Positions 47,006 to 57,815 of a stretch of DNA of 64,000 nucleotides are shown here, one piece after another (within the stretch, counting starts at the first letter, position 1; the number at the start of each line of letters is the position of its first letter). The translations under genes and the position numbers were made by a program. Source of the DNA: Bactrocera neohumeralis (lineage: Eukaryota > Arthropoda > Insecta > Diptera > Tephritidae); the NCBI RefSeq assembly GCF_024586455.1, contig NC_065922.1:12706089-12770088 (forward strand), written 5' to 3'. Under the pieces are notes generated by a model. The model saw nothing but the letters and a program-made list of their open reading frames with translations, was not told where the DNA came from and ran no database searches.

Positions 47006-48445
47006 CGCTGATGGAACTGAAAGTCATCGTGTTTAAGTCAAAAGTGTTTATGAAAAGAGTTTCGAGAACTGGAAAATTCGTTATTTACAATTTCCGGGTA
47101 CTTTTTTGTCACAATGTATGCACAACTGCTTCAATGTGCTTGCGATGTATGAACAAGTTGCAAGTGTTGCTGCTGCGTGCGTGCAACATTGCACCAACAC
47201 AATGGCAATGGTGGTACGCCACGGCGCTAACAACTGCTATAACGGCAATACAACCGCGCTATTCAGCACCACAAAGTGATGAAAATGCAAAGGCATACAC
47301 ACACACACACACACACGATTTATGTGTATCCTTGCGCCTGCAAGCACACACACACAAACGCATGAATGTATCGTTTTCAAGATGTATCAGCACATAAGTG
47401 CGTAGTACATCATACATTGCTCATTATATACACACATACATATATACACATATACACAAACATACATATATACACACGAAAGCAAAAGCAAAAAGCGTGT
47501 GGGTTGCGGCTGCATTCATTTGTGTGCTACATATATGTACATATGTATGTGCGTTTGCTTCTCATATTGCCTCCTGACCTATTTTCCCAGCCACGCCAGC
47601 CGACGAGCTATGCAGCTGTCAGCTCTTCAGCTCGACGCCCACGCAATCAAATGCATCCCTGGGAATGTGCAACACATTGCTTGCAACGCGCACGGTTTGT
47701 CTGTTGCCCGCCTCCACCCTTTACCCGCGACGCAGTTTCCGAGCCATTGTTGCCGCGTTGTTGTTTGCGCGTTCGTTATAACGGTCGGTCGGTCGGTGGG
47801 TTTGCGATATCGCCTTTCGCTTCGCATAATTTTGCGTCAATTCCGGTTTGCGGCAGCGCCTTCGGCAATTTTATTTTACAGTTTATTGCAACTACAATAA
47901 ACATATGTATGTACATATGTATATGTCTGCTTCATAGTGGTTGTTATTTTAGTGTTATTTTACATGCATTATTGTGGTAGATTTCATGGTGTGGCTTGGC
48001 AAATCTAAGCGCATTTGAAAGAGGTTTTCATTTTCTGGCGTCGTTAGTTACTGTGACGGCAAAGGCTAAATTTTACTTTTGCATAAAATTTATAACACGG
48101 TAAACTCGTAAGGCTGCTGATTTCCGCTAAGCGCCTCGTGTCTTTTGTGGATTTATTCAGTTATACTGATTTCGTAGGAATAACTTGGCAGCTGTTTGGT
48201 TTATCAAGGTTTTGATCTTTTAACTGAGACTTGTTCACCTCATTTCTAATGGAACTCTCTTATGTTTTGTACTTAGTTTTATTTTCCCTACCTCAAATGA
48301 TCTTTATATTACGTTAAGTTAACTTGTTTGCCTAAAATTGTTCATTATATCTTGAACAGGCTATATTAAGTTTACCATGATGCTTGGAACATCCATAAGA
48401 AAATGCTATACAAGACCGGAGAACCTATCAAATATGTATAAATGT
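47006..48445. other. Gene-free DNA with a GC-richer island
   Basis: A CA microsatellite lies at about 47296-47317 and ATACATATATACACA runs near 47425-47475. The island at 47570-47870 (CCAGCCACGCCAGCCGACGA, GGTCGGTCGGTCGGTGGG) is richer in CpG than its flanks. Overlapping frames in all phases show no known domain, so I do not call a gene. Confidence 0.4.
47296..47317. repeat. (CA)n microsatellite
   Basis: About ten ACACAC dinucleotides, followed by CGATTTATG. Confidence 0.9.
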
Positions 48446-49142
48446 TAGGGTGATTCAAAAAAAAATTTTTTTTTCGTTTGGTACTCGGAAAAATAGGTTC
48501 CTAGACACCTCTAAGAAAGCCTCTCCAAGCATGAGTTCTTAATTGTAACGGGAAGGTCCTCCTACATACAGTTTTCTATTTTTTCTTATTATCAGATAGA
48601 AAAATTTATATCTCGCTTCCAACTATTTGAAAAAATATTTTTTTCCTTAGATTTTGTAGGAAATTTACTGCTCTATAAAAATGGTCTCAAACGATTTTTC
48701 GATTAAGTTATGCGTTTACGAGATATTCATCGTCAAACATCAATGCATATTAAGTTGGATCAAAAAAAAAATTTTTTTTTTCGTTTAGTACTCTGAAAAA
48801 TAGGTTCCTAGACACCTCTAAGAAAGCCTCTCTAAAAACCTATGAGTTTCATCATTCATAATGATTTTTTGCAAAAATAATCAAACTTCAACCGTTAATA
48901 TCTTTTAAACGGTTGGGTTTACGAAAAAATCGTGGAGACCTTTTTTTAGAGAATTCAATTTCCTACAAAATCTAATCTAATCTTTTCTATCTGATAATAA
49001 GAAAAAATAGAAAACTGTATGTATGAGGACCTGCTCGTTACTATTAAGAACTCATGCTTGGAGAGGCTTTGTTAGAGGTGTCTAGGAACCTATTTTTCCG
49101 AGTACAAAACGAAAAAAAAAAAATTTTTTTTGAATCACCCTA
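48446..49142. mobile_element. Fold-back / MITE-like element with long inverted repeats
   Basis: The left end TAGGGTGATTCAAAAAAAAA and the right end TTTTTTTTGAATCACCCTA are reverse complements. The arms continue with AATAGGTTCCTAGACACCTC, AGCATGAGTTCTTAAT, ACAGTTTTCTATTTTTTCTT and ATTATCAGATAGAAAA, matched in reverse at 48970-49130, so arms are about 160 bp. A third, direct copy of the arm start (GGATCAAAAAAAAAA, then CTGAAAAATAGGTTCCTAGA) lies inside at about 48755-48830. No coding capacity. Confidence 0.88.
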
Positions 49143-49489
49143 ATATACATATGTATGTAAATGATCGAGATATAAACCTGAAATTTCGCAAACATTCTTT
49201 TCACCCCAAGAAGTTGCTCATTTGTTGGGACCTCCCATATTGGACTACTGTTATATATAAATCTGTCATATAAACTGATCTATCAAAATGTCTTGTATGG
49301 GAAAACTGTTATTTTGGCAAGGTAGCTCATGAAGCAACACTACAATCTTATTCAGATCGTACCACTATAGCATATAGCTGGAATTTAAACTAACTCATAA
49401 AAGTATATATTAAAATCTTATTATATCATGATATGTTATAAGAAAAGCATCTGTGTAGGGTATTTTAGAGGATTGTAAAGGCAAGTCAG
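49143..49489. other. Short AT-rich spacer
   Basis: Nothing recognised between the fold-back element and the LINE B copy. Confidence 0.5.
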
Positions 49490-51180
49490 TGGATACTGCC
49501 CTGCATACTATCGTGTTATGGCTTGAGAAAGCCAATATGCTTAATTAATTCGCTGTTGGGATCTTCCTTGATACTGTGGCAGCTTTCAATAACGTCCTAA
49601 CGGAAGCAGACGTAACTGAACTGGACGTTCTTGGGGTTGAAACAAACCTCAAACACCTCATTTTCGGTTTTATGTGCGACGGGGTGATTGGAACAGAATG
49701 TGAGTAGGGGAACCCCATAAAGTGAAGTTCCCTGTCCTTTTCTATGGATCTTGGTTGCTAATGACCTGCTTAAAAAACTTTGAGGGCGTGAAGGCCGGGG
49801 ATTTCCTATGCAGACGAGCACTTATGATCAAGAGAAACTTCCTAAGCACGGTGTACGACTTGACGCAGGGTTATCTCAGCGTCATAACAAATTGGGTAGT
49901 CGGAAGTGGTCTCGCCATCAACCCAAATAAAACCGAGATGGGTTTATTCACTAGAATAAATGGGAGACATCCGTAAACAATCAGCGGAAACAGCGAAATA
50001 TCTAAGGCTAATCCTAAATAAGAAGCTTTCATGGAAGCCGAATATCGAAGAAAGAACAAAAAAGGCATCGATTGCCTTATACTGCTGCAGAGAAGCCATT
50101 GGAAAAGGTGGGCTCTCTCTATAGCGTCTTTATGTGGTGGAGGGCTGTAGAAAAGACCACACTTGCAAAGGAACTCGAGAGCGTTTAACGGGCGGCGCTC
50201 ATTAGCTTGTCGTCTAAGGTCCGCTCCAACCATGGCACTTAACGCCATCCGTAGACATTGTCGTAAGGTGTATGGCTGCGAAAGTCGCCAACAGACTCAG
50301 AGAGTCTGGGTACCTAAAGGAACACGTGTCTGAACACTCTGAAATAATCAATCACTTTGACTTCATACCGGATCATTTGGATCATGGAGTCGCTACACCG
50401 AATTCTGGCAGCTCCTTCTCTACCCATATACCGCCGAGTGAGTTGTGGGTGGGGAGAAGCCGTTGGAGGAGAGGGACAGTGAGCTTCTTTACGGATGGGT
50501 CAAAGCTTGGGGGGAACATTGGTGCAGGGGTTTACTGTCAGGAACTCTCTATCAACTCCAGCTTCAGACTTCCTGACTATTGCAGTGTCTTTCAAGCCGA
50601 AGTTGCAGCCATTAACGTAGCTGTAGATTTACTGCTCCGGAGTGCAGCCTCCTTCAGAGAAGTGACCTTCCACTCAGATAGCAGAGCGGCCATACAAGAC
50701 TTGAACTCATTAAAAGTGCGTTTAGGGCAGGTCAAAGAGTGCCTAACCTCGCTGTCAGTAGCATCGAGTGTCTTTGTGATAAGACTGGTATGGATGCCAG
50801 GCCACTGCAGGAAACTGTAAAGTTGATGAGCTGGCAAGAAAAGGCACCTTAGAACTACTATCGGTAGAATGGCGACAAGTAGGTACTCCCGTATACTACT
50901 CTCTCTTACTACTCTTATGCTCTACTTCTAGATAGCTGGGCTTCGATCGCAGGAGACATAGTGATCTCTTTGCCCTCAGTAAGGCTGGCTTTTCCCTAGT
51001 TGTGAGGCTTTTTACAGGCTATTGTCCCATTAGCGTCCATGCGGTAAACGCGGGAATTCTAACAGACGTCATCTGAAGAAGTTGTATGAAAGAAGATGAG
51101 GTGGAAACAGCTCAAAACTTCCTTCTTGACTGTCCCGCGCTTGGGAGGTCAAGACTTAAACACACTTAAATAGCTTTACC
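49490..51180 (+). mobile_element. LINE B copy: RT end, RNase H and 3' part
   Basis: The RT part gives GKSVDTALHTIVLWLEKANM, VGIFLDTVAAFNNVL (usual form FLDIEGAFNNV) and a decayed active-site box (CTATGCAGACGAGC, YADE). The RNase H part is well kept in one frame of 182 codons (50272-50820): RCMAAKVANRLRESGYLKEH, SFFTDGSKLGGNIGAGVYCQ (first D), CSVFQAEVAAINVAVDLL (E), FHSDSRAAIQDLNSLK (second D), VIRLVWMPGHC. Beyond a frame break follow VDELAR (last D) and LTGYCP-type and LLDCPALGRSRLKH blocks. Group: non-LTR elements with RNase H (I/LOA/R1-like). Truncated at the 5' side. Confidence 0.85.
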
Positions 51181-52560
51181 ATGAGAGAGTTATGGATTTG
51201 ATTTTTTGCCATAGAAATTTTTCAATATTAAAAATAATAATTACTGTTTTGATATTTACTTGTAAAAATTGCTTATTTTCCATCTTAATGCTATCAAAAA
51301 TTAAAAATAGATTCAGTAAAACAACTCGTTCGAGAGCTAAACAACCGTTAGTTCTTAAACAGCTGTCAAATTTGTTTCAGGCTGCTTTGGTCACTGCAAG
51401 CAGTTTTATAAATTGAATTCCCCTAAACGTTCTAGAGTTAATTTTATCGTTTCCTGCTGTGCTGAGGAATTTTCATTTTCCCATTTAAGTGCCTCCATTT
51501 TCCCATTCTATTTCATTTCTATTTTGTATATGCATAATTTTATTTCATTCTATTTTTTGATTTTCTTCCAGAAAACATTTATAGCAAATCGTGGTATGAC
51601 TACTTATTTCCACTTAAATCTACACAATCTCAATTTTATTGTCTCTCTGCTATGAGGGGCCGCGGCGGCCTCAATGTCATTTAGTTGATGCGTAACATTT
51701 CAATATTCGTTCGCACATAGCCAACGCAACGGACGCAGATGACGGAAGTGCGAATAGGCTGGAATGAAAAATAATAAACATAAAGCTTAGCCTTATACGA
51801 TATCTATGTTTATAGCCGTGTGCGAGTGCGCTGCTCATAGGCGCTGCTGTAGAATATTGCCCAACGTTGGCAAACAACAACGACGTAAGTCAGCGCCATT
51901 TGACGTATCTAAATTCGTCTGACGTCACAACATTGAGGAAAATTCAGCGGCAACAAAAACAAACCATTCGTTACCCTTCGTACAAGGACTCTACCGAGCA
52001 ACAACAATAACAATAACGGCAACGGTATGAACACGAAGCAGCCAAACCAAACAGTAGCGGAAGGCCACACAGATTGCGGAATGAGTGTCGTGATGATGCG
52101 CATGAAATATTTTGGAGCTATTTGACGTCATCATGCTTCGCAGATTATGTAAAAGCTTTAGTTCCGCTAACAAGCGCAAAGGATAACTGAGAGAAAGAGC
52201 GGAGAGCGTATACTGGTGTGAGAGTAGTGCTGAGTAGTGGTAGCACGAGTCAATGTTAACCAGAGAGAGTGTGCGTTATTTAGAGACTGGGAGAGTGATG
52301 AAGTAAAAATATGTATATATAATTTTTTAGAGAGAATGAGAGGAATTTGATTGGTAGTAAACAGTGTTACCTGCAAACAAATATTGTTAGCTAAAATTTC
52401 CATTACAATCAGGTTTCATACTGACATGGTTTTGTTGTGTGAAAAATACTTTGATGTTGTTAATGTTCACAGTTGTTGTAGTGAGGCTTATTACTTCGGA
52501 AAATCTTCTTTAGGTGGGAAACTGTGGATAGTTTGAGAAGAATAAAGTGATACAATCTTA
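51181..52560. other. Gene-free DNA with a motif-dense segment
   Basis: No exon was supported. The part at 51840-52330 is listed as candidate regulatory DNA. A GC palindrome-like string GAGGGGCCGCGGCGGCCTC lies near 51653. Confidence 0.45.
51840..52330. promoter_or_regulatory. Candidate regulatory segment: CRE palindromes and GAGA-rich tract
   Basis: Two full TGACGTCA palindromes (near 51920 and 52123) with two partial ones (TTGACGTATC near 51900, AACGACGTAAG near 51880) are followed by a GAGAG-rich tract at 52188-52350 (GAGAGAAAGAGCGGAGAGCG, CCAGAGAGAGTGTG). Known: TGACGTCA binds CREB/ATF-type factors and GAGAG binds the GAGA factor in flies. Function here is inference. Confidence 0.35.
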
Positions 52561-52569
52561 TTAAAAAAC

Positions 52570-53960
52570 AAAGAGGTTCGGGGAACCAGAATATATCCAC
52601 CTGTCATTTCCAACGGAGTGGAGGTTTTCCTCATCCTCTGCTTTCCCAAGCGCTTAGTGCGTCAAATATTTTCAGAGCTGGATAGTTTTCATTAGTTCGG
52701 GCGACATGGCCTAGCCAGCGTAGCTGCTGTCTCTTAATGCGCTGAACTATGTTAATGTCATCGTATAACTTGAAGAACTCATCGTCCCATCGAACGCGAT
52801 ATTGCCAATGCGCAAAGGACCATACATCTTTCGCACAACCTTTCTCTCAAAAACTCTTAACGTCGACTCATCATTTGTTGTCATCCTCCATGTCGTAAAA
52901 CAGGGCGGGGGTTAGAGTTTGGTCTTTGTTTGTTGAGAGGGGACTTTACTTCTCAATTGAGTACTCAGTCTGAAGTAGTATCTGATGGCAAGAGTAATTC
53001 TGAGGAGGGTTTCGAGGCTAACGTTGTTGTTGGTGTTAATGCTGGTTCCGAGATAGACGAAATTATCTACGACTTCGAAGTTATGACTGTCAACAATGAC
53101 GTGGGAGCCAAGTCGCGAGTGCGACGACTGTTTGTTTGATGACAGAAGATAATTTGTCCTGTCCTCGTTCACTACCAGACCCATTTGTCTCGCTTCCTTA
53201 TCTATTCTGGAGAATGCAGAACTAACGGCGGGGTTGTTGAGTTCAATTAAATGTTGAGGCCTATGTAATCAATATCATCGACGTATGCCAGCAGCTGTGC
53301 ACTCTTATAAAAGTGGTACCTGTTCTAATCAGAACTGCAGGTCGAATTATTTTCTCCAAGAGTAGATTGAAAAGGTCGCACGAAAGGGAGTCGCTTTGTC
53401 TGTATCTTTGTTTAATATCGAGCGGCTCGGAGAGGCCTTTACCGATCCTGATGGAGCTTTTGGTGTTGTTCAACGACAGTTTTAACAGCCGTATTAGTGT
53501 TGCGGGGATACCAATTTCAAACATCGCGGCATAAAGGCAGCTCCTTTTCGAGCTGTCGAAAGCAGTTTTGATATCGACGAAGAGGTTGTGTGTGTCGATT
53601 CACTTTTCACGGGTTTTTTCCAAGATTTGGCGCATGGTGAATATCTGGTCAGTTGTTGACTTTCTAGTACTGAAGCCGCACTGATAAGGTCAAATCAGTT
53701 TGTTGACGGTGAGCTTTCATTCTTCACATAATACGCTCGATGGAACCTTATATGTGATGTTAAGGAGGCTTATCTCACGGTAATAGGCATAGGCTGTGGG
53801 GTCTCCTTTTATATGGATTGGGCATAGCACACTTAAATTGGGCATGCTTTCGTCCGACCTTATTCTACAAAAAGCTGATTTAAGCTGATTTATGCTCCTT
53901 ATCAGTTCTTTGCCACCGTGTTTGAATGGCTCGGTCGGCAATCCATCGGCTCCAAGGTAA
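52570..53960 (-). mobile_element. LINE A copy: RT N-terminus to 3' end
   Basis: On the - strand: LLGYLGADGLPTEPFKHGGK, AFCRIRSDESMPNLSVLCPI, YKVPSSVLCEE, then RT blocks (FEIGIPATLIRLLKLSLNNT, KSSIRIGKGLSEPLDIKQRY, SDSLSCDLFNLLLEKIIRPA), a YVDDID-type active-site box (usual YADD) just past a frame break near 53290, and MGLVVNEDRTNYLLSSNKQS, FEVVDNFVYLGTSINTNNNV. It ends with the RWLGHVARTNEN-like and 3' tail part near 52570-52720. It has frameshifts but keeps most RT motifs, the best-preserved RT in the window. Confidence 0.83.
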
Positions 53961-55574
53961 CCTAGGAGTAAAAATTTTCTAAATTTATCACGAAATATTG
54001 AAAAAAATATATAAAAATTCTTTCCAAATGGCAACTCTTTCAACAATATATATTTTTATTAAGCGCTGACTCGTTCAGGCTTTCGAAATCAGCTGCGTTC
54101 ACATATCCTACAAATGTATACCCCCTACGCCAAGCTGTCTAAACAAGTTTCAACATTCAAAGCATACTTTTAGGGCTACGCTGATTTGATCACAACGAAA
54201 GGAAACGAAAGGAGGAAAGCCTGAAATATGAAAAAGAAATGATACAAATTTGAAAAAGTTGAAAAAAGAACTTTGGTAAAACAAATAAAAATCGGCAGCA
54301 GAGCAGCAGGATGAGCAATCTGGCTGCCAGGCTGGCTGGCAGCCATGTGTCTTAAAGCTGCATAAATAAAATTGAGTGTAGGCAGGGAATTTGATTTGGT
54401 AAGCTTTTCGCTTGAGGGCAAAATAAATATTATGTAAAAACCGGTGGCAGGGATGAGACTATTAGAGGCCTCAGGCTGTAAACAGCATATACAATTTCAA
54501 CGTGGCAATCGCCAAGCCAGCAAAAATAGCATGCAGCACGAAGCATATTTAGATATAAATCTAGGTATGTGTGAGGGTATGAGCTTTAAGGCATTGTAAG
54601 CGTGTAGCATAGAAAAATATTATTTCTATTTATGTATGTACATACATATATATACGTACACATATTTTTTCATAGCTGAAATATTGTTTTCTGTTTTCGC
54701 TGCTTTATGTTGACTCTTTTTGCTTTTTTTTTTGCCTCCCTCTTTGCTTTTTTTGCTATTTGCTTTGCTTTTATTATAATTTTTACTTCTTTTTTGCTTT
54801 GTTATCTAACTTTTACTTTAGCTACTCTCGCAAATCTGTTATTGACATTTGATATGCTGGCGGTCTCAATAGAGTAAAGTCATCTTAATTGCTTGCTTAA
54901 GTTTTATACCGTTATATATGACTGGAATAAATAATTAAAGCAATAAAACGGTAAATGGGTGCATGACATGCAAAGCACATACATAAATAAACAAATAGTT
55001 TACCGTTAAAGTAAAGGAGATGGATTGACTGCTGTAGGAGCGCTGGGTAGCTGCAAAAGAAACGGTTAATGACACGAAATATCAGCTTGCTAACCGGATA
55101 TTAGAAAATAAAACTCAATATTTTATGAACAAGCTTATGAAGACGTGTGCGCCAGATATACATATGTATTAAGCTGGGAAAATATGCACAAACATACATA
55201 TGTTTAAGCATAAGAAAAAACTAGAAACTAAAAGGCATATGAGGGAATTGAATGACTTAAGCTTGCTGAAGTTCTAGTTTGTGGCACATTTTAGTACTGT
55301 TATTGGACAGAATTTGTCAAATTCGTACCGGATTGCTAAAAAAGAGAATTTTCACGGAAATTAATATAACTTTAATATTAGTAATTATCGCCTTAAAAAA
55401 GGTTGCTGAGCTCACGCTTAATTCAATTTTCCATACACTAGTTAAAAATTTCGGCAGGGCCTTCAGTGCCTTCAGCGCATGACTTTCAATGGCTTCAATA
55501 GACTTATGATGCCCTCCTCGAAGCAGATTTTTCATTTTCTAAAAAAGATACTACTCACAGAGAGTCAAACCTGG
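53961..55574. other. Gene-free DNA
   Basis: T-rich tract at 54700-54800. No exon or repeat was recognised. Confidence 0.5.
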
Positions 55575-56525
55575 CACACTACTATGGGCAAAAAGTTAGA
55601 AAGACTTTGTTCATAATTTAAAAATTTTTCGTTTATTCTTCAAAATTTATGTCGTCTTCCTCAAAGTAATCCCCATTGGCCTCAATACACTTGTGCCAAC
55701 GTTTTTTCCAATCCCTGAAACAGTTGTTAAAGTCAATGGCAATTCAAGTGTAAAAATTTCAATTGACTTCAAACGGTTTCCTTGGAGCGGTCCTTTGAGT
55801 GTGCTGAATAGCCAGAAGTCACACGAACCCAAATCAGGCGAATACCATGGTTGCGGCACGGTACTGGTTAAAAATTAGATGAAAAACTCACGAAGAATCA
55901 ATGCAGTATGCGACGCTGCATTATCGTGGTGCAAAACCAAGAGTTGTCGACCCATAATTCCGGCCTCTTTTTACAAATAACTTCGCGCCAACTACGCATA
56001 ATACACAAAGAGTATTCCTTGTTGACAGTTTGACGGATCGGAAGGAATTTGGAGTACACCACACCTCGATAATCGAAGAAAACTGTCGACCTAACCTTGA
56101 TTTTTGACCAGCTTTGACGTGGTTTTTCGGCTTCGCCTCACCTTTGCCACGATCGAAAGTCTGTTTCCGCCTTGTAAGCATAGATCCAAGACTCGTTGCC
56201 AGTAGTAAAATGTTTCATCATGTTCTGGTAGTCGGAAAGCATTGTTTCACGCGATCCTGATTGTTCGAAAAAATTGAGTGATTTTAGAACCAATCGTGCT
56301 TTCACTTTTCTTAGGCCCGACTAATCTTTCAAAATGGGTTTCACTGATCCTTCCGATATTCCAACGTTGCCAGTAAGATCTCTGACTGTTGAACGTCGAT
56401 TCTCAAGCACCAATTCCTTTATTTTATTGACGTGTGGATCATCAGTTGATGTTTATGGCCGTCCTGGGTTTTCGCGCGAAATTTAGATTAAAAAGTCTTA
56501 CTTATTTTTTGCCCAAAGTAGTATA
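55575..56525 (-). mobile_element. Mariner relic with both inverted repeats
   Basis: The left end ACACTACTATGGGCAAAAAG and the reverse complement of the right end, ATACTACTTTGGGCAAAAAA, match, followed by AAGACTTT on both. On the - strand the transposase is read in pieces: DDPHVNKIKELVLENRRSTV-like HTH part near 56440-56380, GNESWIYAYKAET (catalytic block), KPKNHVKAGQKSRLGRQFSS, VWCTPNSF, then MPQPWYSPDLGSCDFWLFST (catalytic D) and WHKCIEANGDYFEEDD. Several stops and frameshifts are present and the N-terminal end is missing, so the copy is dead. Confidence 0.82.
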
Positions 56526-56574
56526 CGGTTGCTGAGCGATGACTCTGTTATGTGTTAGGTCTAAAAGTCAGTCA

Positions 56575-57240
56575 CCATCATGTTAAAAAGTGACGGTAAT
56601 TACTGGGATGAAAAATCTATTAATTTTCTGCCCACAAATCCACTCGTTGACCATAAATTGTATCACGTAGGCGCCTCAAACGGCCATGTTGTATACCTTA
56701 ACGACCGTTTGACTCTGCGGAATGAATTCACAGTTAACCACGACACGGTAATCAAAGAAAACGATATGTAACACAATGATAATTGGATTGTTTTTCGTTA
56801 GATTTCAACAGTTTTGACGTCATGTTCATAAGCCCAGATCTCGTCAGCAGCAATTATCTATTTTGACGCCTCTACTCAACGCCGCTTTTGCAAAAGTTTC
56901 AGGTATTTTAGTGTAGCAAGAGACATCCTTTCAACCCCAAATATTAAGCAAAATGTGTTGAGTCGATTCATAAAAAATCTTAAGGTCCTCTGCTATCTCC
57001 AACACCACAATTTTCAAGATCTTTTTCTTAAACTTTTTCGATGTTACAAGCATTAACAAAGATGGATAGATAACTCGCATGATACATGTCCTCGATGGGT
57101 TCACGAACTCCTTTGAATGTTTTTTAAAATGCAAGTACTTATGTTTGTGATAGAGAAGACTCCTCAAAATATTTCTGCAATATATTCAACGATTCCGCAG
57201 CAGTTATTTCATTGGAAGTACAAAATTTCAAGCAAATTCC
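56575..57240 (-). mobile_element. Second mariner fragment, abutting the first
   Basis: On the - strand: KKILKIVVLEIAEDLKIFYE, STQHILLNIWG (HTH end), then HIVFFDYRVVVNCEFIPQSQ and TVVKVYNMAV (usual VFFDYRGVVHHEFLP...TVNKEYY), and NEWICGQKINRF. It resembles the outer mariner at 45.3 kb more than its neighbour. Truncated at both sides. Confidence 0.65.
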
Positions 57241-57514
57241 ATAAAAATAAAAATTTTAATGAACAACTTTTTTTTTTATTTTAATTTAAAACAGATGCTT
57301 TTCGCATTATAAACAAAAAGATGCCAAATATACACTATTGACATATGAAGATCAAATTTCACATGAACATAAAAAAATCGGTTTATGCGCGCAGTTTAAA
57401 TGGAACAATCCGGTTCAAATTTGATCATGTGTTATGTACAAGTATGTATATCATCACCTAAAATGCAAAACAACGTATCAACAAAAAAAAAAAAAATCGA
57501 AAATAATTGTCAAA
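57241..57514. other. AT-rich spacer
   Basis: Contains CCGGTTCAAATTTGATCATG near 57410, which resembles CCGGGTCAAATTTGATCAGC near 14273 in kelch intron 11. This may be a shared repeat end. Confidence 0.35.
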
Positions 57515-57815
57515 TGTAATAACCAATATATAACCATTTTATAACCAAAACTTAGGTTAATATGAGTGTATGATAACCAATATATAAACACTTTATAACC
57601 AAAACTTAAGTTAATATGAGTGTATGATAACCAATATGCAGCCACTTTATAACCGAAAAATCGCTGACAAATATAATAACCAATATATAACCATTTTATA
57701 ACCAAAACTTAAGTTAATATGAGTGTATGATAACCAATATATAACCACTTTATAACCGAAAAATCGCTATCAAATATAATAACCAATATATAACCATTTA
57801 ATAACCAAAATTCAA
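57515..57815. repeat. 54-bp minisatellite, about 5-6 copies
   Basis: Units of the form ATAACCAATATATAACCATT, TTATAACCAAAACTTA, AGTTAATATGAGTGTATG recur near 57518, 57571, 57624, 57678, 57728 and 57778. Two variants alternate: one with the AATATGAGTGTATG spacer, one with AACCGAAAAATCGCTGACAA or AAATCGCTATCAAATATA. This suggests a two-unit higher-order repeat. Confidence 0.85.

Noticed and set aside
47366..47980. 204-codon + frame over the island near 47.6 kb
   Set aside because: Several frames are open here at once because of composition. The translation has no domain and includes CA/TA-repeat-derived residues.
57478..57705. 75-codon - frame with repeated YWLSYTHINLSF-type units
   Set aside because: It is the translation of the 54-bp minisatellite, not a gene.
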